From Harmothoe impar (Eukaryota > Annelida > Polychaeta > Phyllodocida > Polynoidae), in NCBI GenBank assembly GCA_947462335.1, contig OX381709.1, positions 82,026,622 through 82,090,621 on the forward strand: a stretch of DNA of 64,000 nucleotides. Reading direction: 5' to 3'. The position numbers were made by a program, and so were the translations under genes. The notes beneath the pieces are model-generated. The model searched no databases, had not been told where the DNA came from, and saw only the letters and a program-made list of their open reading frames with translations. Numbering within the stretch: the stretch's first letter is position 1; each line of letters begins with the position of its first letter. Below are positions 23,641-34,320 of this stretch, in pieces.

Positions 23641-25945
23641 AGGAGTATAGGGGAGGGAGGTCAATATCTTAACCTTTTGTCACAATATCTAGCTCGACAG
23701 CCTTTCACAATTTGATGGCTGCGGAATCACTGCTTTACAGAGTGAAGATTTAAGCCATAAGTCTTGAGAGTTAGGACTGGCCAAAGTAATCCAAAGGTAT
23801 GCTTTTATGTAACATTAAAACCCACTTGTATCCACCTCACATAGGATGATGTTTTTACAATGAATCGTAAGACCATAATCATCAGTATTTTGTGCATGTT
23901 TCTATGTGCAACCAATAAAGTTGAGATAAGGGAAATGCTAGTTACTCTTAGCTCTGTCACCAACTTGAGGAATTACATCCTGGCCAGAATTTGAAGACAA
24001 GAAGGGGAGAAAAAGAGAACACACTTTTTAGTTTCACTCTCATCATTTTCCTCATAGCGTCACAATACACAAATCTTACAAGTGTAGTCTAGTCTGAACA
24101 CCAAAACTGCAGCCACTTCTCACTGATATCTAACATGTCCAGTTCCTATTATTTACCTTACAGCTGTGCGGGTGGGTGAGGTGCCAGCAGACTCCAGTCA
24201 CCATTCACTTCTCGCCTCCCCCAATGGCAACACAACTGTGTCTATGCATATATACCAGCTGTGTATACAAGACCTGTCAAGGCATCCATACACTGCTAGA
24301 GACACCAGCCAGCAATGTATGCACGCACACACAGCACAGTGTCTGTTTTCTCTCAGTTTTTTCTTATACTCCTTTTTTCTTTTCATGTTTCTACCCTCAG
24401 GACACAGTGCACCCGGACCTTAGTTAATTGTTTGGCTACCATGCACAAATTGATCCACCTAGGGATGCAGGTGTCTTCATTTTTGTGACCGGGCAAAGTT
24501 ATTTATCCTTTTCATGCCTTTGCACATTGTAGTGTATGTAGATAGTGGATATGTAGATAAGGAGAAAATTTGCACCAACATTGAGCTGCAAGTTTTCCTA
24601 CAAAGAGATGTCAACGTGCTGTATACATTTCTAAGTGGAAATGTGTAACAACTCCATTGAGGCAAACTTTCATGCCTGCTGCAAAACGTGCCATAGCTGG
24701 CCCTATGTAGTCTCCTCTCGAGAGCCCCCACCACTTGCCATCCCAGAGGGGTGACACCATTTGTGAGCATACCCTTTCCATGTGATATGAACAAGTGGAA
24801 GGGATAATGGCAATGACATGCACATCCACGTTGTAAAATGTTGCGCATGAGAAAATTGAGGTGAGTGGTTTCAATATCATTCCTACCAGCCAACCCACTT
24901 CCTTTATAAATGTATAGAATGACAGGTATTGATGTTTGTGGGACTGGGTGGAGCTAGGATAGTGGGGGATTGCTGCCATCTGCCTATGCACATCCTGGGA
25001 TTGATATTGGGTACTGAACTCCTCTGACATTACCATGATATCTATATGTATGGGGCTTGTCAATGGAGGAATCCTTGGTGCAAGTGGGAAAGGAAATATG
25101 TTCAAAGGAAGCTGCTACTTTCATATAGGATTGACTGGGATTTTCTCAAGATGTATACATCATATTAAAATCTGTTATCCAAGGTTTGCCAGTAGATCAC
25201 TGTTTGATATTACATAAAAGGAATACAGATACCTAGTGCGAAAGTAGCCACACCCAAACTTTGACAAATCCTCCAAGCCTAACAGGATGACCTAAACACT
25301 GTTAATCTAGTACTGAAATATACGCATAAGCCACGCCCCGGTGACCTGAGTTGCATACTTCCCTATGCACAAGGTTTTACTGTAGGTTGAGAAATTGATA
25401 AGTACAATTCCTGAACCAGAAATAGTATCATGGGATTCACTAATGTGATGGAAAAACTCATCTCACCACGAACCTATTCAGGTCAAATGGATTTTTTGGG
25501 AAAAGATTTGGGTTATCAGCCTTAATGTATGGGGGTGGATATCTTGAACGCAAAGCTATTCAATATGGGGCAGAGGGGTACCACATCTATCCTGGGTGCT
25601 TATCGGTGGAGGGTGCTAGATATAGATAGGACCCAGGAAGCTATCCCATATTGGTGGTAGGATGGGTATTACAGATAGGATGGCACACCCGGTGATGTGC
25701 TGGCTGGAGGGTCACTGGGTGAAGGCAGTCAAGCAAATGGTTGAAAAATCAGAACCTTGACAGTATGGGTTCCATTGCCTTGGTTTTTCCACTAGTGCGA
25801 ACCCATCTGGAATGTCACTCCAGGTCCCATCTGCTGGACAAGCCGGGCGATAAATCTCATCTAGACCTGTAGCACCAGCTTGCACATTGCCAGGGGTTGG
25901 CCAAGTCTGTGGTTCTCTGGGCCATCTGAGGCCAGACAAACATTG
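23641..25945. other. Intergenic, nothing recognised
   Basis: No splice-supported frame, RNA gene or clear repeat. A pair of loosely matching inverse copies of GAGGTGA and ATCATT is not enough to call. Confidence 0.4.
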
Positions 25946-26064
25946 CCTAGTAAACAAATCAAAAACATTATATAACATTCCTCTATGGCTCCTTACTATG
26001 ACAAACATTATATAACATTAAAAACGTTATTTTGACCTAAAATAATTTATTTTTGTTTGCTGGG
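25946..26064. mobile_element. AACGTTA-rich MITE, 119 bp
   Basis: It begins CCTAGTAAACAAATC and ends TTTGTTTGCTGGG, with TG on both sides. The interior carries TCTATGGCTCCTTACTATG and AACGTTATTTTGACC. It is the same family as 41418-41564 and the host MITE at 27151-28478. Confidence 0.7.
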
Positions 26065-26663
26065 TGGGCAATACCTCACCACCACCCAACACACAAAATG
26101 ATTACCTACCTAGTGTGAAAATGGAGGTTTTGTGACATTGAGGAGGAATATTCTCATTGAACATCAATATTCGATGTGGATATTGGCCCACACAATATCT
26201 GGCCATTGCACGTAATACAGGCTTATGTTAGTACCATAACACAGCCAGCACAAATGTGTACGCATGTATGGAGTAGTGGATGGGACGTAATTGTGTGCAT
26301 TGTATGTGGTCAATGGCTCTATATATCATAGCTTTTACCCTGTTGTGTGGTCAATGGTTCTTTATATCATAGCGTTTACCCTGTCTCCTATCATATCTGC
26401 CTACCAAATTGCTACCACAAAGGAAACCAATGATAGCAGTCCATGTGAATACCTGGTGAGTGGAGAGGCAGAGCACTGTCATTGATGGTTCCCTGAATAT
26501 GCCCAATAAATTACCTTTTTACACAACAGAGACAAACACTACCTATTAATCTTACTCTGGGCAGGATAACATTTGATATTGAATCATGTGTCAGCAGATC
26601 TTTATTCAAATTGATGACAGAGCATAATAATGGAAATCATAAAGGATGGTTTGGTCCTGTGTT

Positions 26664-26916
26664 AGGCCAAATAAAAATAGATGTGTTTTAGGTTCCCCGA
26701 AGTTATATTTCAGCCCATTGTCGGGCTATTTCAGAGTCAATTTGGTAGTCCACAAGTCAAGGTTGTCATTAGCATGTTGGCACTGAAGTTCATGGGTCAA
26801 TTTCTGTGTACTTCTCAAGCCAAAGTTGAAAAATTAATCTTAAAAAAAGAAAATTCTGACATACCTAACCTAGATTTCAGACCATGTAACCTGAAACACA
26901 CCTTTCAGTTTTTGCT
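26664..26916 (+). repeat. MITE, AGGCCAAA-ended family, copy 3
   Basis: It begins AGGCCAAATAAAAATAG and contains TTAGGTTCCCCGA and ACCTGAAACACACC near the right end. The right terminal GGCC is lost. Confidence 0.6.
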
Positions 26917-27263
26917 AAATAATTCAGGGATAGTTGCATTTAAATTCCAGATTCCCCTCTGTTTTTGCTACAGATACAAATCCATTTTGCATCATCTTTG
27001 CTGGTTTGTTCTGGTTTGTTTGTTTTTCATATGTTAACTGTTGCCGCCATCCAATCAATTATTTATGGCTGTCAACTACATGGTGAGTTTTAGGAATAAT
27101 AGACACTGCAAGGAATTAAGTGCTATAGTTTAACATCAGTTAATGCACTGCCCAGGAAACAAAAAACGTTATACAGCATTTTATATGTTTTTTGTTCTTT
27201 AAAGCCTAAGCTCTAAATATACAACACAACTAATTTTTCAACATTAACATAGTAATGGCATTT

Positions 27264-27314
27264 TTATTGCAGTATTGAACCTACAGTTTCGACCAATGTT
27301 GGTCTTCATCAGGG
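27264..27314 (-). ncRNA. Hammerhead-ribozyme-like motif
   Basis: The minus strand reads CTGATGA, then a perfect 4-bp stem GACC/GGTC around AACATT, then CGAAAC: the conserved hammerhead core in order and spacing. After GAAAC, TGTAG can pair with CTGCA (one G-T pair) to close a stem III, followed by ATA as a possible cleavage triplet. I could not find a convincing stem I, so self-cleavage is doubtful. Confidence 0.5.
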
Positions 27315-27614
27315 TTATCATATCTACAAAATCACAGTATGAGGTAGTTTATGAGTCATTGTTTACATAAGTTCTTAAGATGCATTATGGGTAATTCCAT
27401 TGTCACAGTCTATATCAATAGGCAGTATAATAAATAGTAACAGAATAGTCTATAAATAGTAACAAAATCAGTTGTAAAAGTTTCTTCAGTTTGTTGCTGT
27501 ATAGGCAGTTCATAGGTCCTATGTGTTTTGATCAGCAGTGTCCTTAGGAGTTTTTACAATGTAAAAGTAAATATTTTACAACAATAATTTTTTTTATAGG
27601 CATACAAGTATGGT

Positions 27615-28350
27615 TCATTTCCTAGGAGGGGCTATGTAGCCCTCCAATATCATGGCTCTTTTGAGAGCATGGCCGCAGTGCTGCTTTATTTTGGTGACCA
27701 TTATGTGCAGGTCAGCCATTACTTCACAGGCTGGAAGAGTCTGTGTGTTGTAGGTTGGTTTTTTGGGGAATTGTTTTGGTTTTCCCATGGTGTGGGAAAT
27801 AGGCGTTGGTTTGTATGTTGTTGTGTTTTTTTGGGTGGTGTTGGAAGAAGGCACATATTCTTCAATTTTCTGGGTGTTGTTTTAAGTGGGTGTTGACAAG
27901 GGTTTTGTTTCACCAGTGGTCATGGTGTTGTCATCCTCATCGTCACTCAGAGCTAAGTCCTCACTGAGGTCTAGGATTGGAGATAGTGGTCTTAGTTGTT
28001 TTTTCGGTGGTGTTGTGAATCTTGATGATGTTGTGGATGTTGAGGTGGTGCTGGAGCCAGAGTCTGAGCTGGAGATACTCGTGGATGAGTTACTCGGGCT
28101 AGGACTAGGGCTGGTGTTGTTTGAGTGTGGCTCTGGTGTGGTGTCTGTGGGTGGTGGTGGTGTTGAGTTTAGGTTTTTTTCGGGTGTGGTTTTTGTGATG
28201 TTGGGTGTTGTGAATAGTTTTTTTTTTGTTGTATTGGTGTTGTCTTTGGGTTTTATTTTGATTAAAGTGAGAGGGTGTTGCATGCGCGGGCGTTTGCGCA
28301 CAGTTGGGTCCTCCTCGGAGGTTTCAGCTGTTGATGTTGACGGTGTCGGT
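27615..28350 (-). pseudogene. Broken Ser/Thr/Pro-rich retroelement frame
   Basis: The minus strand carries a frame open from about 28350 to 27882 (residues such as VRKRPRMQHPL, then long Thr/Ser/Pro runs and an acidic LALSDDEDDN). It continues in other frames down to 27615, where ITKIKQHCGH-like sequence (exactly MVTKIKQHCGHALKRAMI) occurs. At least one frameshift separates the parts. Low complexity makes family assignment impossible by eye. It lies wholly inside the nested insertion, so it belongs to the element and not to the host. Confidence 0.45.
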
Positions 28351-28478
28351 GTGCAACATTTTATAATGTTATATAACGTTATATAGCATTTCTCTAAGGC
28401 TCCTTACTATGGCATAGCATTATGTAAAGTTTTAAAACATTATTTTGACGTAAAATAGTGTTGTTCTTGTTAGCTGGG

Positions 28479-29369
28479 TGTACATATGCATGTTCCAGTC
28501 TCAGTTCCAAATTTAACAGCTTTTAGTCTTATCAAAGAGTCTGAGAGAAGGCCTTATAAGTTGTAGATGGTAACAGACATATCAAAAGTCTTTAGACATT
28601 AGCCCTTTACAGGCTAAAGGTCTAGATTCATCCTTGAGATTAAATAGCAGAAAGTCAAATGTTTTAAATCTGGGTAATCCATTACACAGAACTGTGCAGA
28701 CGTAGTGAGGCTTTTCTACTTTGTCATGCAGGAAATGCTGACAGGTACCAAAATGGACAAACACGCCTTAGGTGTATTTGGTATAACTAAGAGCGGCAAA
28801 CAGTTCTACATCTACTCACCAGGGGGGCTCACCTCAGAGGCCCACCTGTGTGGTGCTGGTCTAACCGGCACACTTCCTTGGCAGCATTGGGCAGCCACAC
28901 TACTCCGAACTGAACAATTTTATTTTGGATTCTAAACAGAGGAGGTTCTTGGACTTCTTGTCAGATGTTCGAAGCTAGCATTTTTGGCAGTTGTGAATTC
29001 CCTTTGAATTATATATACATATGTTGTCGCAAACTAATAGTATTTCATCCTTCCTTATACTCATTTCCTTTCGCTGGAACTTTGTCTGCTTCTATAAATG
29101 TTTGTGCCAGGTTTCATATCTGACCTGTATGAGTACCAGGGCACTTATACCAGGTGCCAGTAATAGGACTCCTGAGTTGTTGGTATGGGTCGAACGCCAT
29201 ATGCTGGTTAGATGAAGGGATTTGTTGTACTGAGGATATTGCTGCTACTGGCACTATTATGCTGCATGTGCTGTGAAACGTTTATTTATTGTATCCTCAG
29301 GGCAGTCCCTGCCTAACTGCCCTCTATAGTCCTCCATTATAGAGGTAACCATGGCCAGCCATATAACCA
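28479..29369. other. Intergenic, nothing recognised
   Basis: AT-rich sequence with no splice-supported frame. Confidence 0.4.
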
Positions 29370-30495
29370 CAAGTACACAGTTATAGGTGACACTAGACCC
29401 GGAGGTAATATAACTTATATCCCAGGACACACATTTTAGGGCAGCAGTCTAATTCTCATACTCCCGGGTGTGTGCCATAGGCTTTCAGAAAGCACTCAGG
29501 CCCCGGTCTGGTCTGGGCCAGCTCCTGGCCTTCTGGCACTATTGACCAGGGGCTGGCAGCAATTGGACCTGAGGGACGGAGGGGTGTAGCCAGGGTAGAG
29601 GCATGTCCCGGATAAAGTGAGGCATACAAGCAGATACAGAAAGGGGGATTGGACAGAGGGTTGGTCTGTATAGACTTAATATTGATACATGTATAAGGCT
29701 CCTAGGTGTTAGGCCATGGGCGCTGCCATGTCTAACCCCCGGTGCCTCCCTAGGTTGTTTCTAGATGTGGCCTAAGTCGGGATAGTAATTGTTTCAGTCT
29801 GTGTTACCCTGAAGACATGTGAATAGCCAAGGCCTACTCAATGTAGGGCCAAGTTCCGGGGACCACTTCAGACAGAAGCAATGGTGGCCTGTTCTGTGAT
29901 GTCATAACCCCCGGTTAGCTGCTCCACCTACTGCAGGTTCTCAACTTAGCACAAGCAATCAACGGCCAGGTGCCCTATGTAGGTTGATGCAGCAGACTAC
30001 TGGGTCCGTGCTCGGACTGACAGTATTGTGAAGGAGTTAGCCATGAAGGTACAGCTAAACATAATATAATTTGTTGATAATCCCCCTTCCATGACTTTTA
30101 TTTCTCATTCTGTTGAAGAAATGTCAACCTTATATATATTATATCACTACATTAAGGTATCTGCTATAGGGAAACATGAGAAATAGAATAGTTAAAAAAA
30201 GGATGCATGGTAAAATCCTGGATCGATTTAAGAATATTGAATTTTTGGTCCCAGCTATTGGATGTACTCACTTTAATTTAAGAAGCCTGTCACTGGTGCA
30301 TCCCGAGGTGAACACAGCAGGAAGATGTAAATATGTGTGCCTGGGGCGCTGCTCCTTCCTACTGTGGACACACAGCAATGTTAGCCACCACGTGTCATGC
30401 CTTAGGGATAGAGTAATATTGGCAATTACTTTGAGTTTACTTGATAGCCAGGATAAAGTGTGAAGTTTGCTATCAGCAGAAATAGCTATGAGCAG
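29370..30495 (+). repeat. Segmental duplication, copy 1
   Basis: It is collinear with about 32210-33225. Shared stretches include GGTAATATAAC, TTCTCATACTCCC, TTGACCAGGGGCTGGCA, TGGACCTGAGGGACGGAGG and GCCACCACGTGTCATGCC. The distance between copies is about 2.8 kb and divergence is substantial. No coding frame survives in both. Confidence 0.7.
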
Positions 30496-32209
30496 GAGCA
30501 AAATTGTAAAAATATTAAAGCAAGAGAAGTGTTACGTGTCTATGGAAAATCAGGGCAATTTACAACAGATCCTTTAACAGTAGATCACCAAATAATGACA
30601 ACAGATTCCTAAAATTGCAGAAATCCCCCAGCATAAATATGCAACAAGGTTAAATCAAATCAATGCAAGTTCTTGTATTTTTTGGGGCACAATATGCCTC
30701 ACCTATTACTGACTGGTGTTGACTTACGGTGAGGATTATTTGATTCAAAATATCTCATACTACAATGTCATAGACAAAAGGGTTCAAGAAAGCATTATGC
30801 AGGCCTTAAATGATCAACAGTTTCTGTTTAGATTATTTGTTTTAGTTTATGTTCAGTTGTTTTTGTAATAGGGATATTGCAAATAGATCCTGATACTGAT
30901 ATAGTGTGTATTATTAGACTATGAAATAGGCTGATAACGCTAGTGAATGCTCAATGCTGACTATTTATCATGGTGTCTAATATATTACCAATGCTAAAAG
31001 CCTACCCGAAGTCTGCAACAATGAATACCAATGATAGGGATTTGTGTAATAGACGGGTGAGAAGGCAGGGCAGAGCAGTCATTATTGTTTTTGTACTCAA
31101 TAAAAGAACTATTAATCTAACTCCAGGCAGTATCATATTTCCCTATGGAGAGTGGGGCAGCAGGCCTTGATTCAAACTGATTATAACCTTTGTTGAGCAT
31201 TATAAAGGATGACTCTGTATTAGCAGATTAGCAGCTTCAATGCTAAATCATGCTCAAATAATGAGAAATAAAAGCAGACCCAGACCCAGTGGACCCCCCC
31301 CCCCCTGCCTGCCCCCAAGCCCAGCACCAATCTGTTTGATTTATCTTTTGTAGGGACCTAACTTTGTTTTCCAGCTTGCCTTTACAGGCATGGGACAGTT
31401 TGATCACTTCAACTTGAACAGTCCACCACAGACTCCTAATGACTGTCCGCTCCCCACTTGCAATCGCCCACAGTGCCACCAGATACTGTAAATGACTCTC
31501 ACCTTGCCTACAGTGTCAAGGTTTGTGTCAGGAAATTGTATCATGGGTAATGTATGACCACCGTTGGGGGCCAAGTATTGCAGGCCTGTGAAGCTGTATG
31601 ACATCCTGTGAGCTAACTTGATTTTGTTGGTTTATATACTTCCAGCCGGCCCGACCAAAAAGGCCCCAAATTAGTTTCCATGGTGGTTGAAATCTTAAGA
31701 TAAATCTGTCCTCAGATAAGAGGCTTCTCTTGAACAGATCATATGAGAACAAAGATGACGAATATGTCAATGTCATACAGTAATATTACAATATTTATGT
31801 TGCTACTGTTCTGATGGAGCTAACGTTCACAGTACATATATGCACAACCAACTGGATACACACTGTACATCAAGATTTACATCAGTATATGTACACTGGT
31901 ACATGGTGTTCAGAGATAAATAGCTGAGACACCATCCCTGCGGCTGTGAACTTCTTTTGCTCACTTCTGTTTACACAGAGGAACGTCTATAAAAGTACAA
32001 TATATATCTAAGTAGCCATAACGAAAATAATTGTGCTCTAACTACACTCATAGTTACTTGCAGACATTTTCTGTCAATACCTCACACGTAGTACTGAGGA
32101 TGCTGTACCTGCTGCTGTGAAAACCAATTAATCATATCAGAATATATGTATGGACAGTTAACCACCCTCCATACCCACACAGGGGTACTTAGTCACAACT
32201 GTGTGAGCT

Positions 32210-33225
32210 CTCACTCATATTACTGTAACACAAGTACACAGTAACACTGGACCTGGGGGTAATATAACAAATGCCCCAGAACCCACGTTACACAGGCACA
32301 ACCTTATTCTCATACTCCCAGGTGTGTGCAAGAGGCTTTCAGAAAGTACTCTGGTCTTGGATGGATTGGCTCCCGGCCACCTGGTGCTATTGACCAGGGG
32401 CTGGCACCAATTGGACCTGAGGGACGGAGGGGTGTGGCAAGGGTAGAGGCATGTCAGGGACAAAGGGAGGGTTACAGGCAGATGTAGAGAGTGTGATTGC
32501 ATGGAGGTTTGGTCTTTACAACAGATAACAGAGGTCCCTGTGGGTGCTTTCCCCCGTTAAAATTACGGTGAACTTGAAACAACAGTGACCGTTCTATTTA
32601 CAGTGAAAGTCCGGCACCCAGTGGTGCCAGTGAATCTCCGTTATTTTGACGGAATATTTTTCATAGTGCAGTTAATATTGCCAGGTTTATCACTACTGAC
32701 CAACTTACCTAAATCTTCTTCATTTCAATGAGTTTTAAGCTAAGTCATTTTTGAATAGCACTTGGTCATGCCTGGCCAATGTCCCTGTGACGAATCTGGG
32801 ATAGCCACTTCAGACTAAGGGTCGGGGCATTTAGATTCTCTGTGTATGGTCAAACACACTACAGATAATTCAGCTCATCAGTTACATTTATTCAATAATT
32901 CCGGAATGTCTCATGAATGATCTGTGAACCCAATTACCTTTAGAGCAAGAAGACAGTTCAGTACCGCATTTCAACCTTCTGTCAACTGGTTGGTCTCCGG
33001 TGCATCCTCAGGTAAACATGAGCAAGAAGATGTAAATATTGGTGCTTGGGTCCCTGCTCCTTCCTACTGTTGACACAGAGCAGTGTTAGCCACCACGTGT
33101 CATGCCTTAGGGATAGAGTAATATTGGCAATTACTTTGAGTTTACTCGATAGCAAGGATATAGTGTGAGGTTTGCTGTCAGCAGAAGTGACTGTGAGCAG
33201 GAATGAACTTGGTGTTAACATGCTG
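32210..33225 (+). repeat. Segmental duplication, copy 2
   Basis: Second copy of the block at 29370. GATAGAGTAATATTGGCAAT and TACTTTGAGTTTAC are identical in both, near 30410 and 33115. Confidence 0.7.
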
Positions 33226-33255
33226 GTAGGAGGAGTGCAGCAATGATGGGTCTTA

Positions 33256-33469
33256 GGGTAGATTCACCTGGAGTCGGACACATATCTTGAGACAGAACCT
33301 GAATTTGTGGTTATTCAGGCATTTCATGCCCTTTATTTGTGAACAATAGTAAAGATTAAGTGTTTTTCTTTTCAAAAAACAAACACTAGAAGTAGCCGAG
33401 TACATATATTTAACCTCAAATGTCACTGTCCGTCTCAGGGTAAGTGTCCGACTCAGGGCGAATCTACCC
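33256..33469. mobile_element. Tc1/mariner-type MITE, 214 bp, copy 3
   Basis: GGGTAGATTCACC ends (right end CGAATCTACCC) flanked by TA on both sides. It is more diverged than the copies at 10892 and 12460. Confidence 0.8.
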
Positions 33470-33879
33470 TATGTTGATTGTGCTGTATGAGCAGGTCGTG
33501 TCTGTGTCCACTGTAAATGTTAGTGTAGGTACAGAGTAGAATCTGCTGTAGCTACATCAAAATGTAACCTAGGTGAGGTGAACCAGGGCTGGCAGATAAC
33601 TTGGTCAAGGTATAAGAGTTCCTCATTAAGGAAACATATTGGTACAGTCATATCAACCTTGGAAATCCGTGCTGTGATTTTGTGAAAATTCTGTAAGTGA
33701 TGTGATCATTATCTTTGTACTCACAGTGTATTAAATAGTATATTCAGAATATATACAACTTTAGTCTGAATAAAATGGCCGGGGCGTTTGTGAAAGTAGG
33801 CAGGCGTCCTAGTTGGGACCCAAAGGACACAGGACCTTTTATAACTCTACATCATGGATAAAATATAGATATAGTGCTA

Positions 33880-34320
33880 TTGGTGTATTGATAAAGGACT
33901 GCATGTAAAGTGATGGCTATATAGCTATCTACCTTAACGTTGTAGACATGGGCAGAGATGTCAGAGGGTGAATTGGATAGGTGGATATAGGAGGCCATAT
34001 ATGGTTATATAGACATGGTATCTGATATCCAGAATGTCTTATGAGGAACAGCGGCACCCTATAGTCATAAATGAACACTAAAATAAATCGAGTAAATGTA
34101 AGCTAGTTTATGTATGTGTTAGGGAACCATATACTGTTTTCTTTTTACTCTTCCCTCCCATCGCGAAATCTAATATGTCTTGCATTGCAGCGGCTAGCGG
34201 TCTCGGAACAGAGTGTGTAGAAATAATTCAATAGAAAACCGTAAATCTGGATTACTTTTTCTTCAGCTGACTCACAGTAACTAAACTTCTGATATATAGT
34301 GTCCAGGGTACCAGGCAGCA
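33880..34320 (+). repeat. Old segmental duplication, copy 2
   Basis: Diverged partner of 23200-23640. Confidence 0.5.

Larger units (their letters stand above)
27186..28356 (-). mobile_element. Nested retroelement remnant, Penelope-like candidate
   Basis: The insert is bounded by direct repeats of CATTTTATA, a target duplication of about 9 bp (12 bp if one mismatch is allowed). Read on the minus strand, it begins with a Thr/Ser/Pro-rich broken frame and ends with a hammerhead-like motif about 80 nt before the 3' border. Ribozyme motifs near element ends are known from Penelope-like retroelements. No reverse transcriptase remains, so the class assignment is tentative. Confidence 0.5.
27151..28478. 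mobile_element. AACGTTA-rich MITE split by a retroelement
   Basis: The left end CCCAGGAAACAAAAAACGTT and right end TTCTTGTTAGCTGGG are flanked by TG on both sides. Compared with the intact 147-bp copy at 41418-41564, this copy is interrupted after CATTTTATA and resumes at a second CATTTTATA (27177-27185 and 28357-28365). The 1.17 kb in between is a nested retroelement. Confidence 0.75.

Noticed and set aside
27886..28386. Val/Gly/Ser-rich plus-strand frame of 166 codons
   Set aside because: It is the complement of the Thr/Ser/Pro-rich minus-strand frame of the nested retroelement, and the hammerhead-like motif orients the element on the minus strand.
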